The position numbers and the translations under genes were made by a program. A DNA stretch of 21,283 nt, from the NCBI GenBank assembly GCA_002342415.1, contig DDPY01000053.1:27941-49223 (forward strand), in the 5' to 3' direction. The notes under the pieces were generated by a model. It saw only the letters and a program-made list of their open reading frames with translations, was not told the DNA's origin and searched no databases. Numbering within the stretch: position 1 is the first letter of the stretch; every line of letters begins with the position of its first letter. Positions 1 to 6,810 of this stretch are shown here, one piece after another. This DNA comes from Prevotella sp. UBA2456 (lineage in GTDB: Bacteria; Bacteroidota; Bacteroidia; Bacteroidales; Bacteroidaceae).

Positions 1-2
1 TG

Positions 3-323
3 ACCGCTATTCAGATGGGGTCCGGAGATATGCCTGTACTTGCTACCCCAGCTATGATGGCATTGATGGAGAACGCAGCTATGCTTGCTGTTGCTGATGA
101 ACTGCCAGAAGGATGTACGACTGTTGGTGGTCATATAGAATCTTCACACCTCAGACCTTCTAAGATTGGTGACAAGGTGGCTGCTACAGCCGAAGTAAGC
201 AAAGTTGACGGCAAGAAGATAGAGTTTAAGGTGGCTGCTTATTCTGGTGAAACATTGCTTGGAGAAGGTACACATCTGAGATTTATAGTTGACAGGGAGC
301 GGTTTATGTCAAAACTTGGGTGA
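3..323 (+). CDS. FlK-like hotdog-fold thioesterase (5' partial)
   Basis: This frame is open through the left edge of the window, so the true start lies outside; the first internal ATG is at 15. The protein resembles the fluoroacetyl-CoA thioesterase (FlK) branch of the hotdog fold, which hydrolyses acyl-CoA thioesters in the cytoplasm. Counting from the ATG at 15, the FlK catalytic triad appears to be present: Thr11 in VLATPAMM, Glu19 in LMENAAM and His45 in ESSHLRP. The C-terminus (GEGTHLRFIV) also fits the family. The natural substrate cannot be read from the sequence; Bacteroidales homologues are simply annotated as thioesterases. It overlaps the next reading frame and is the first visible gene of a four-gene plus-strand operon in AT-rich, probably island-borne DNA. 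Confidence 0.85.
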   Translation, partial: TAIQMGSGDMPVLATPAMMALMENAAMLAVADELPEGCTTVGGHIESSHLRPSKIGDKVAATAEVSKVDGKKIEFKVAAYSGETLLGEGTHLRFIVDRERFMSKLG

Positions 324-325
324 TT

Positions 326-766
326 ATGGAATACAGAAAGATTGGCGATAACTACTATGTCCGTATGGATCGCGGGGACGAAATAATCAGCACCCTTCTC
401 GAAATCTGTGAAAAGGAATCCATACCATCTGCGGTTTTCTCTGGTATTGGTGGCTGTCAGAGAGCGGAGCTCCAAGTGTTCATCCCTGAGACTGGCAGCT
501 TTGAGACAGAGCATTTAGAAGGTATGCTTGAACTTGTATCACTCAATGGTAATGTTGTTAGAGACGATAATGGTCAACTATTCCACCATACCCATGCTCT
601 ATTTTCATTCAAAAAGCAAGATCAGCATGGTATGGCAGGGGGACATCTGAAAGCTACAACGGTTCTCTATACAGCCGAGATAGAGTTACGTCCTACGATT
701 GGTGGGGCTATCGGTAGGAAGTTTGACCCAGAAACTGGTACGGGATTCTGGGAGTTTAGGGACTGA
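326..766 (+). CDS. PPC/DUF296 domain protein
   Basis: This is a single-domain protein of about 146 residues matching the PPC (DUF296) family, the domain found alone in bacteria and behind AT-hooks in plants. Seen features are MDRGDEI near the start, GIGGCQRAE, ELVSLNGN, a His cluster (FHHTHA) and GGHL. The conserved histidines of bacterial PPC proteins are thought to bind a metal, and the proteins form trimers. The cellular role of stand-alone PPC proteins is poorly known, although DNA binding is often annotated. I chose ATG 326 because family members begin with a similar MEY segment. A GTG at 320 overlapping the thioesterase stop is the alternative. The gene sits 3 bases after the thioesterase stop and 5 before the hydrolase start, which suggests one operon. 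Confidence 0.85.
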   Translation: MEYRKIGDNYYVRMDRGDEIISTLLEICEKESIPSAVFSGIGGCQRAELQVFIPETGSFETEHLEGMLELVSLNGNVVRDDNGQLFHHTHALFSFKKQDQHGMAGGHLKATTVLYTAEIELRPTIGGAIGRKFDPETGTGFWEFRD

Positions 767-771
767 ATGAT

Positions 772-1467
772 ATGGTACAGAACTACAAGGTCAGCACATC
801 AATGAAAGGTACAGTAGTTGACATATCAGGGAGGGAATGCCGTCTATACAAAGATTCCAATGCTGAATTCTTGTTGGTTCAGCCTATAGACGAACATGAC
901 TTGGAAGTATTGGATCAGGAAGTAGAGATAATAAAAAAACTATCCGAAAAGCCATTTTCCCTTGTTGCATTTATGATTAAGGACTGGAATAAGGAACTCA
1001 CACCTTGGCCTGCACCTCCAGTATTCGGTAAGATTCCTTTTGGCAATGGGGCTACTGATACCTTGAATTTTATCGTAAGCCAACTGTTGCCTTTGGTTCA
1101 AGAGGGAATACCTCATGTAATACTTGGCGGTTATTCTCTGGCTGGACTATTCGCACTATGGGCATCCTATCAGACAGACAAGTTTGAGGGGATAGTTGCT
1201 GCTTCTCCATCGGTCTGGTTCCCCAAGTGGATTGAATATGCTACAGATAACAAACCATTTGCTAAATCCATATATCTCAGTCTTGGGGATAAGGAAGAAA
1301 AGACTAAGAATCCTGTGATGGTCCAAGTAGGCGATGCTATCCGTAAGCAAAATGAGCTGTTAACAGAGCAGATTGACAACACAATACTGGAATGGAATCC
1401 TGGCAATCATTTCGTCGATTCAGAAAAGAGAACGGCAAAAGGTTTTGCATGGGTAATGAACAACTGA
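772..1467 (+). CDS. alpha/beta hydrolase (esterase-like)
   Basis: This is a 231-residue cytoplasmic protein with the alpha/beta-hydrolase layout of esterase-D-like enzymes. The nucleophile elbow is GYSLAG, with Ser122. The His is probably His213 in PGNHF, and a likely acid lies near Asp173 in LSLGDKEE. No signal peptide is visible. The substrate cannot be told. The first 60 residues are less typical and may form a lid or an extra strand. The stop overlaps the next gene's ATG (ATGA), a usual sign of translational coupling. The neighbours (thioesterase, PPC protein) suggest a small acyl- or ester-processing operon, but that is inference. Confidence 0.8.
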   Translation: MVQNYKVSTSMKGTVVDISGRECRLYKDSNAEFLLVQPIDEHDLEVLDQEVEIIKKLSEKPFSLVAFMIKDWNKELTPWPAPPVFGKIPFGNGATDTLNFIVSQLLPLVQEGIPHVILGGYSLAGLFALWASYQTDKFEGIVAASPSVWFPKWIEYATDNKPFAKSIYLSLGDKEEKTKNPVMVQVGDAIRKQNELLTEQIDNTILEWNPGNHFVDSEKRTAKGFAWVMNN

Positions 1468-1772
1468 TGATGGCACTACCGAAGTTTATAATAACAATGG
1501 ATGGCTACTTTCGCCTTGGCATGGTTAATCAGCATAAAGACTTGTTGAAGCCTGGTGATTCATGTTTAGGTGGTGGCTACTATCATTTCGATTATACCTC
1601 GAATCGAATCATCCTTGACCGTTCTTCCTATGACTTCGGTAAGCCCAAGTGGTATTTGTTGGAAGTTCTGAAAGTTCCATCTGTGTATCGTGGCCTGCGA
1701 TTGGTTTACTTCTATGATGATGACCGTGAGTTTGATGTCAGCCTGGAACTGCAAATAGAATACTATGACTGA
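1467..1772 (+). CDS. conserved hypothetical protein, last gene of the thioesterase operon
   Basis: I do not recognise this 101-residue protein. The frame can be extended upstream to 1392, but the ATG at 1467 overlaps the hydrolase stop as ATGA, and a second ATG follows directly at 1470. That arrangement makes 1467 or 1470 the natural start. The protein is rich in aromatic residues and beta-prone (ITMDGYFRLG, GGGYYHFDY) and ends with acidic and Tyr residues (DDDREFD, EYYD). There is no signal peptide or membrane segment. A compact beta-sheet domain is likely. It is the last gene of the operon and is followed by a hairpin shared with the convergent integrase unit. Confidence 0.7.
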   Translation: MMALPKFIITMDGYFRLGMVNQHKDLLKPGDSCLGGGYYHFDYTSNRIILDRSSYDFGKPKWYLLEVLKVPSVYRGLRLVYFYDDDREFDVSLELQIEYYD

Positions 1773-1816
1773 CACTCTTCTATTGAGATAATCGGTTTAA
1801 ATAAAGTTCAATGAAA

Positions 1817-1845
1817 AAGTGAGGAGTATTATTAACTCTTCACTT
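1817..1845. terminator. bidirectional hairpin terminator between convergent units
   Basis: An inverted repeat with 11-base arms (AAGTGAGGAGT and ACTCTTCACTT, 10 of 11 paired) and an 8-base loop lies in the 85-base gap between the thioesterase operon and the small partner of the integrase. T-rich sequence follows on the plus strand and A-rich sequence precedes it, so it can serve both directions. Confidence 0.6.
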
Positions 1846-1857
1846 CTTTCGTTCATA

Positions 1858-2079
1858 TTAAAATAGAGGATCTGCTTGAGGGATACCTATAGCTTGTCCT
1901 GGTTCACAATTATAAATACCTACTTGCTGTTGCATATTCCGAATCCAGTTCCTACACTTTTCTTCAGATGTAAAGCCATAGCCCTGGCTTGTATTGATAA
2001 CCTCATTAGTTAACTTGTCAATAACGACGAATCTCCCATTCTCATATTTGGGAATCCAGTTCTGTCTTTCTGTAGTCAT
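1858..2079 (-). CDS. small hypothetical protein coupled to the integrase
   Basis: This is a 73-residue soluble protein (starts MTTERQNWIPKYENGRF) whose start overlaps the stop of the tyrosine recombinase by 4 bases, so it is almost certainly co-translated with it. It contains a short beta-rich segment (GRFVVIDKLTNEVINTSQGYGF) followed by a helix (EEKCRNWIRNMQQQ), which resembles small domains that recur in proteins of Bacteroidales elements. I cannot name a family. Its position suggests an accessory role for the element, such as an excision or regulatory helper, but the sequence does not show this. Confidence 0.6.
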   Translation of the reverse strand: MTTERQNWIPKYENGRFVVIDKLTNEVINTSQGYGFTSEEKCRNWIRNMQQQVGIYNCEPGQAIGIPQADPLF

Positions 2080-3380
2080 GCTTTTACTTCCATTTTACTT
2101 TTATATGTTTTGTCAAGCGCATCTATAACACTTCCTGTACCTTTCATTGTAGCCTTGATGTAAGGAGTCATGGCTTTGTAGTCACTATGCGATGTAATCA
2201 GCATGATGAGGTTCGTTGAAACTCCTTCATTGAGTGCTGTTACGATAAAGGTTCTTCGTGCAGTATGTGTGGCCAAGTCGCACTTCGGAGTATGCACCTC
2301 AATCTTTTCCTGCAGGCGATACTCATAGTCTATCCATTCACCTGTTAGACCAGCTGCTTTTCCTAATTCTTTCAGGTGCTCATTGTACTTCTGATTACTT
2401 AGAATGGGAAAGAGGCGACCACCGTCATATATGTGCGTTGAGTACTTCTTATAGATCTCCACAGCTCGTTGCGCAAGAGGGTAGGATACTGCATCATCAT
2501 CTTTCTCAGTTAGAAGCCGTATGATGAATTTTCCGTCATCAGACTTTGTTATATTGTCAGGGCGTAGTTGCTTTAAATCTGAATACCTTAGTGCTGTATA
2601 GCATTGGAAAATGAAGAAATCTCGTGTCTGATCTAGTGCGCTTCCTTCCTCCAACTTCAGATTGTATATACGGTCAAGTTCGTCAAGGCTTAGGTATTTC
2701 ACGGATATATGTCCTTTGGGCAACTTCGGCTTGTAACTATCGAATTCCTCACATACAGTATAGTGTTTCTCTTTTGCCCACTTCACGAATGACTTTAGAT
2801 ATGCAAGATTCTTTTTGAGCGCATCATTGTACATGCTCTCCGACAAATATACTTTGAAAGCCTCTAGATTCTTCGTGTTTAAAGTGAGGAATGTCAAGTT
2901 CGAATTGAACTTCTGTAACTTGTCTCGAAGTCGAGTATATACATCGACCATATCCTTTCCCCATCCTTTAACACCAGCCTGTTCTTGTATATATTCGTTA
3001 AATAGCAAGAAAAATTCACTGCTACGTTGTTCGTTAGTCTGTTTGAAAGCATAGTTAAACTTTGCTCTCAGGTCTGTCAAAACTGGGTCGCGTTTCATCA
3101 GTTCACACTCGTGGAAATATTCATCAACATATTGTATATAAGTGTTGATGGTACTGTTTACGTCATTATAACTACAGCCATTGACGTTATAGCCTTGCTT
3201 AACTCTTTGTTTGCGCTTGTCCCACAGTTTTGGCTCTACGCGAATGCGTGTACGGAGATCTATACGATTGCTACCATGAGTCACTCTTAGGCGGAGAGTG
3301 TGCTGAGTTGTCCCATTGGATTTTACCAATGAGCAGTTCGTATTGTGTATATAAATCCTATGACCTGTATCTGTCCTCAT
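2076..3380 (-). CDS. tyrosine recombinase / integrase
   Basis: This is a 434-residue site-specific recombinase of the Bacteroidales tyrosine integrase type. The N-terminal part (about 1-95) looks like the Arm-binding domain of Bacteroides integrases (HTLRLRVTHG, then WDKRKQRVKQG). A SAM-like core-binding domain follows (about 120-215) and a catalytic domain after it. All catalytic residues are visible: Arg265 in YTALRYSDL, Lys293 in TEKDDD, His372 and Arg375 in THTARRT, His398 in TSHSD and the nucleophile Tyr407 in TPYIKAT. The enzyme should therefore be active. It reads away from the tRNA-like attachment sequence near 3.67 kb, the usual arrangement for an integrase at the end of an integrated island. 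Confidence 0.93.
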   Translation of the reverse strand: MRTDTGHRIYIHNTNCSLVKSNGTTQHTLRLRVTHGSNRIDLRTRIRVEPKLWDKRKQRVKQGYNVNGCSYNDVNSTINTYIQYVDEYFHECELMKRDPVLTDLRAKFNYAFKQTNEQRSSEFFLLFNEYIQEQAGVKGWGKDMVDVYTRLRDKLQKFNSNLTFLTLNTKNLEAFKVYLSESMYNDALKKNLAYLKSFVKWAKEKHYTVCEEFDSYKPKLPKGHISVKYLSLDELDRIYNLKLEEGSALDQTRDFFIFQCYTALRYSDLKQLRPDNITKSDDGKFIIRLLTEKDDDAVSYPLAQRAVEIYKKYSTHIYDGGRLFPILSNQKYNEHLKELGKAAGLTGEWIDYEYRLQEKIEVHTPKCDLATHTARRTFIVTALNEGVSTNLIMLITSHSDYKAMTPYIKATMKGTGSVIDALDKTYKSKMEVKA

Positions 3381-3538
3381 GTAAATAGTACGTGACTATT
3401 CAAAAATAGTTTCTTATACGGAGAACAAATTTACAGATTATTTTTTATCGGTACGTATAATTATGTTAGCACCTATATATTATTAGGTTATTTTTCGGTT
3501 TCCTTGGATATGCGAATTAGGCATATAATACCCGGATT

Positions 3539-3562
3539 ACCCAAAATCAGACCCAAAATCAG
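3539..3562 (+). repeat. perfect 12-base tandem repeat, candidate integrase arm site
   Basis: Two exact head-to-tail copies of ACCCAAAATCAG lie between the integrase gene and the attachment-like sequence. Direct repeats in this position are typical of arm-type sites for tyrosine recombinases. Confidence 0.6.
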
Positions 3563-3566
3563 GCAA

Positions 3567-3593
3567 AATGATATGAAATGATATGTAATGATA
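3567..3593 (+). repeat. 10-base-phased AATGATA repeats
   Basis: AATGATATG occurs at 3567 and 3577, and AATGATA again at 3587. The period is exactly 10 bases, close to one helical turn, so three protein copies could bind on the same DNA face. Excisionase or integrase accessory binding is the simplest explanation. Confidence 0.55.
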
Positions 3594-3663
3594 ACGAGTT
3601 TAAAGTGGCTCTTAAGGTCAATAAAAACAGAGAGTTACGGTATGATACGGCATAAAAGTCTCC

Positions 3664-3683
3664 GTCCCTCTCTCTCCGCTCCA
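3664..3683 (+). other. attachment-site-like tRNA 3' end fragment (tRNA-Ser type)
   Basis: GTCCCTCTCTCTCCGCT resembles the T-stem and acceptor 3' strand of a Bacteroidales tRNA-Ser, and a strong terminator follows 10 bases later. Upstream of it there is no tRNA body: no D arm, no anticodon arm and no clear TTCGA loop. It therefore looks like the duplicated 3' end left when an island integrates into a tRNA gene. The complete tRNA would lie beyond the left edge of the window. A tmRNA 3' end is an alternative (GCTCCA follows). Confidence 0.55.
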
Positions 3684-3691
3684 TCAAATTG

Positions 3692-3720
3692 AAACCCGCT
3701 GATTTTCAGCGGGTTTTATT
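3692..3720 (+). terminator. strong rho-independent terminator
   Basis: A perfect 11-base stem (AAACCCGCTGA with TCAGCGGGTTT) and a TTT loop runs into TATTTT. It directly follows the tRNA-3'-end-like sequence and probably was the terminator of that tRNA transcript before the island inserted. Confidence 0.85.
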
Positions 3721-3780
3721 TTCTATCTTTTAAGAAGAAATTGGTGAGTACCAATTTTCTTGAAAAATAACACATCTTCA

Positions 3781-4344
3781 CTACAGAATTAAATGCTTCA
3801 TCGGATGCCCACCCCACTGGCTATCGGCTACATAGCGGAATCCAAGAGTAGTATAGAACGCTTCGCCCGATGTATTATCATCATCCACCAAGAGCCCGAC
3901 ACATGGAAGGTGCATTGCATCAGCCCTCTTTTTGGTAGCCAACACCAATGTCTTGGCGATTCCCTGACGGCGATATGCAGGAAGAACGGCCAGAGAATCA
4001 AGGTATAGCTCTCCTGCCTGTGTCTCATCATCCATGCCGGAATGGTCTTTGCCGATATACTCTTTGGCTGCTTGGATAAAAGCCCGACGAAGTTCGTGCA
4101 GACAGCCGCCGTCATAGCTGACGGATATGCCAACGACTCTGTCGGAAGCCATCGCTACCAGCGTGTTCTTGTAACTGTATTGCGAAGTTTCAGCTTCAAC
4201 CAGCATAGTCATCATCCTGCGGAAGTCCTCCAATCCGTAGCCCTTGCCACAGAAATACTGACAGCAATCGTCCGTCATTGCCATCATAATAAGGCTTGCA
4301 ATCTCTGCCGCCTGATTCTTTGTTGCTTCTCGTATTTCTATCAT
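3781..4344 (-). CDS. GNAT family N-acetyltransferase
   Basis: This is a 187-residue cytoplasmic acetyltransferase of the GNAT fold, transferring acetyl from acetyl-CoA to an amine. Motif A is clear: LDSLAVLPAYRRQGIAKTL, with the RRQGIA acetyl-CoA pyrophosphate loop. Motif B follows (SGEAFYTTLGF). The substrate cannot be inferred. I chose ATG 4344 (MIEIREATKNQ), the usual GNAT beginning; the frame is open to a TTG at 4362. It lies between the island attachment region and a truncated permease gene, and its start is only about 70 bases from the permease remnant's stop. The gene may therefore have been joined to this locus by the same rearrangement that truncated the permease. Confidence 0.9.
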   Translation of the reverse strand: MIEIREATKNQAAEIASLIMMAMTDDCCQYFCGKGYGLEDFRRMMTMLVEAETSQYSYKNTLVAMASDRVVGISVSYDGGCLHELRRAFIQAAKEYIGKDHSGMDDETQAGELYLDSLAVLPAYRRQGIAKTLVLATKKRADAMHLPCVGLLVDDDNTSGEAFYTTLGFRYVADSQWGGHPMKHLIL

Positions 4345-4412
4345 ATCAAACCGATTCGTCAATATTCAGATACAGTTCCTTGTTTCCATCCTTAGCTGTT
4401 AGCCCTTGGTCA

Positions 4413-4592
4413 TCAGAGAACCGGCAGCATCAGGCCCGTTGACGGCTTGGCTCCGAATGTCATGGCCAGCATGGGAACAGTAAGGATGGCCAAGCCCTGA
4501 ACGCCAGTCTTGGACATCCCAACGAAAACAGCCATCACGAAAAGGACGACCCACGACCACTCGCTCTGTATGTATGTCGAGGGGTCTATCAT
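4413..4592 (-). pseudogene. N-terminal remnant of a TauE/SafE permease
   Basis: A 59-codon reading frame begins MIDPSTYIQSEWSWVVLFVM and continues through VGMSKTGVQGLA, VPMLAMTFGAKPS and TGLMLPVL before a TGA. This matches the N-terminus of the sulfite-exporter TauE/SafE (DUF81) membrane proteins, which normally run to about 250 residues with 7-8 membrane segments. Here only the first helix pair is present, and the following DNA (GNAT gene) has no permease continuation. The homology ends exactly at the conserved TGLMLP segment. I read it as a truncated gene, with the break close to 4413. A functional micro-protein is possible but less likely. Confidence 0.8.
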
Positions 4593-4639
4593 TCCAATTT
4601 TTTTATATCGGAATTAGATGCAGAAAAAGTTTCTGTCGC

Positions 4640-6052
4640 TTACTGCATGTCGTAGACTACCTGCATGAGGCGCTTGCCGAGTGCGTCGGCCTCGTCCATC
4701 GTGGGAGCCTCGCTGTAGACGCGGATGATGGGCTCGGTGTTCGACTTGCGCAGATGAACCCAACGGTCGGCGAAGTCGATCTTCACGCCGTCGATGTCGT
4801 TAACCTGAGCGGTGGCATCCTGAGCAAACATCGACTTGACCTTGAGCAGGATGGCATCAACATCGGTCTCAGGGGTGAGGTCTATGCGATTCTTGGCTAT
4901 CTGATAGTCGGGGAAGGTCTTTCGCAACTCGCTCACCTTACAGCCTTTCTTGGCCAGCGAGGTGAGGAAGAGGGCAATGCCCACGAGGGCATCGCGGCCG
5001 TAATGGCTCTCGGGATAGATGACACCACCGTTGCCCTCGCCACCGATGACGGCATTTACCTCCTTCATCTTGGTGGTGACATTGACCTCGCCGACGGCTG
5101 CTGCGGCGTAGTGGCCGCCATGCCGCTCGGTGACATCGCGGAGCGCCCGTGTGGAGCTAAGGTTGCTGACGGTATTGCCCGGAGTGGCAGACAGCACATA
5201 GTCGGCAACGCTGACCAGGGTGTACTCCTCGCCGAACATACGTCCGTCCTCGCAGATGAAGGCGAGGCGGTCGACATCGGGGTCGACGACGATGCCGAGG
5301 TCGTAGTGTCTGCTGCGCATCTCGTCCATGATGCCGGTAAGATTCTTCTCTAAGGGCTCGGGGTTGTGGGCGAAATCGCCTGTCACCTCGCCATTGAGGA
5401 ACTTGTATCCGACGCCGAGTCGCTCAAGGAGCTTGGGCAGGATGATGCCGCCCACGCTATTGATGCTGTCGACACAGACGGTGAAGCGTGCCTGACGGAT
5501 GGCTTCGGCATCGACGAGGTCGAGGTCAAGGACAGACTGCACGTGACGGTCGTCGAAGCTGTTGTCGACGATGACCTTACCAAGGTGGTCGACATCAGCA
5601 TACTGGAACTGCTCCTGCTCGGCAATCTGCAGCACCTGCTGCCCTTCAGCAGCGGTGAGGAACTCGCCCTCGCTGTTGAGCAGCTTGAGGGCATTCCACT
5701 GACGGGGATTATGTGATGCAGTAATGATGATGCCGCCGTCGGCACCGCTCATACGGACTGCCAGCTCGGTGGTGGGAGTGGTGGCATAGCCGATGTCAAT
5801 GACATCGTAGCCCATGCCCACGAGGGTTCCGCAGACGATATCGCGCACCATCGGTCCAGAGATGCGTCCGTCGCGGCCTACCACTATTTTTTTATGAGGA
5901 GTATTCTCATTCCTCTCTCCACTTTCATCCTTACTCGAGATGAAAATGGCATAGGCGGTGGTGAACTTAACAATATCGAGAGGGTTAAGGGTGTCACCCG
6001 TGCGTCCGCCAATCGTACCGCGGATGCCGGAAATAGATTTGATAAGTGTCAT
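4640..6052 (-). CDS. glmM: phosphoglucosamine mutase-like phosphohexomutase
   Basis: This is a 470-residue alpha-D-phosphohexomutase. Bacteroidetes homologues in this context are annotated as phosphoglucosamine mutase, which makes glucosamine-1-phosphate for UDP-GlcNAc, peptidoglycan and LPS. All four active-site loops are visible: phosphoserine loop TASHNP with Ser113, metal loop DPDVDR (Asp257, 259, 261), sugar loop GEGNGG (338-343) and phosphate loop RKSNTEPIIR (435-444). The start MTLIKSISGIRGTIGG is the family's typical N-terminus. It lies 9 bases after the DUF4827-like lipoprotein gene, so both are probably transcribed together. Phosphomannomutase or phosphoglucomutase activity cannot be excluded from sequence alone. 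Confidence 0.9.
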   Translation of the reverse strand: MTLIKSISGIRGTIGGRTGDTLNPLDIVKFTTAYAIFISSKDESGERNENTPHKKIVVGRDGRISGPMVRDIVCGTLVGMGYDVIDIGYATTPTTELAVRMSGADGGIIITASHNPRQWNALKLLNSEGEFLTAAEGQQVLQIAEQEQFQYADVDHLGKVIVDNSFDDRHVQSVLDLDLVDAEAIRQARFTVCVDSINSVGGIILPKLLERLGVGYKFLNGEVTGDFAHNPEPLEKNLTGIMDEMRSRHYDLGIVVDPDVDRLAFICEDGRMFGEEYTLVSVADYVLSATPGNTVSNLSSTRALRDVTERHGGHYAAAAVGEVNVTTKMKEVNAVIGGEGNGGVIYPESHYGRDALVGIALFLTSLAKKGCKVSELRKTFPDYQIAKNRIDLTPETDVDAILLKVKSMFAQDATAQVNDIDGVKIDFADRWVHLRKSNTEPIIRVYSEAPTMDEADALGKRLMQVVYDMQ

Positions 6053-6061
6053 ATAAGATGA

Positions 6062-6733
6062 TTATTTTGTTCTCTGATAAGAAATCTCGTAATAACAAGG
6101 GGTCACGGACGACGAGGCATCGGCGGTGCCCTGCGAATGGGGCACAATCAGTCGGACCACAGCCACCTCGTCGCCTTCTTCCTGCGGTCGTCCCACACAG
6201 ATGTAGTTAAGAGGAATGAGCCATCCGGCAGGCACGGATGCGGAGCTGCTGTGTCTCATCAGCATCATGCCTTCAATAAAGGTGGCAGTATAGGAGGTGC
6301 CACTTCGCCTGACGCTCATCTTGTCGACGTAGTCCGAGCATTCAACCCATGAGCTCATGCTGGAGTTATAAAAGAGCAGGGGCCGGTCGTTGCAGATGAG
6401 GAGGGTATCCTGAAGGAGATCCCACTCATAGAAGCGACAGAGCAGGTTGACGGTCTTGTTCTCTTCGAGCATATCGCCACAACCGCGGCGCACTATCTGC
6501 ATATAGACACCCGTACGGTCGAGGCGTACGAACTCGTTTTCCTCGACATTGGTAGTCTGGTTGTTGGCCTTGAACTCAGCTTCGGTGATGACCCTGATGC
6601 CCTGCTTGGTGATGAACTTCTGGATGGCATCGCGCTCCTTGGCTTTCTTGTCGCCATAGGTCTCATAGCTCTGGCAGCTGGCAAAGATGAGCACCAGCAC
6701 CAGAGGGAGTATGGAAAAAATCAGTCTCTTCAT
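6062..6733 (-). CDS. DUF4827-like lipoprotein (FKBP-like fold)
   Basis: This is a 223-residue exported protein with a lipoprotein signal: MKR, a hydrophobic run, then the lipobox IFASC with the lipidated Cys at residue 20. The mature part is soluble (TEAEFKANNQ, YICVGRP and YEISYQR segments) and fits DUF4827, a Bacteroidetes family with an FKBP-type fold related to gliding-associated peptidyl-prolyl isomerases. Active isomerase function is not shown. The gene directly precedes glmM, an arrangement I recall from other Bacteroidales. It probably sits in the cell envelope. Confidence 0.75.
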   Translation of the reverse strand: MKRLIFSILPLVLVLIFASCQSYETYGDKKAKERDAIQKFITKQGIRVITEAEFKANNQTTNVEENEFVRLDRTGVYMQIVRRGCGDMLEENKTVNLLCRFYEWDLLQDTLLICNDRPLLFYNSSMSSWVECSDYVDKMSVRRSGTSYTATFIEGMMLMRHSSSASVPAGWLIPLNYICVGRPQEEGDEVAVVRLIVPHSQGTADASSSVTPCYYEISYQRTK

Positions 6734-6757
6734 TTCCTGTTTTGCTTAAAATCGCGT

Positions 6758-6766
6758 GCAAAGATA
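6758..6766 (-). promoter_or_regulatory. possible -7 promoter element for the lipoprotein-glmM unit
   Basis: TATCTTTGC on the minus strand matches the Bacteroidetes -7 consensus TAnnTTTG, 25 bases upstream of the lipoprotein start. No good TTTG box lies about 20 bases upstream, so the call rests on the -7 box alone. Confidence 0.4.
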
Positions 6767-6810
6767 CGAATAAGTGGGCAAAGTAAGACGAACTATGCCA
6801 TAAAATTATG

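Larger units (their letters stand above)
3381..3660. other. AT-rich non-coding integrase control and arm-site region
   Basis: No gene is visible between the integrase start and the attachment-like sequence. The stretch is AT-rich and holds several short symmetrical sequences, including ACTATT-caaa-AATAGT (3395-3410) and ACCTA...TAGGT (3471-3488), plus the direct repeats listed separately. A possible integrase -7 box (TAAATTTG on the minus strand) lies at 3426-3433, but no convincing -33 box goes with it. This layout is what arm-type binding sites of a tyrosine recombinase would look like. Confidence 0.5.

Noticed and set aside
3660..3690. A complete tRNA gene
   Set aside because: Only the acceptor-side 3' strand is recognisable. 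There is no D or anticodon arm upstream.
4574..5716. Long plus-strand frames opposite glmM
   Set aside because: The minus-strand mutase has all four active-site loops over the same DNA.
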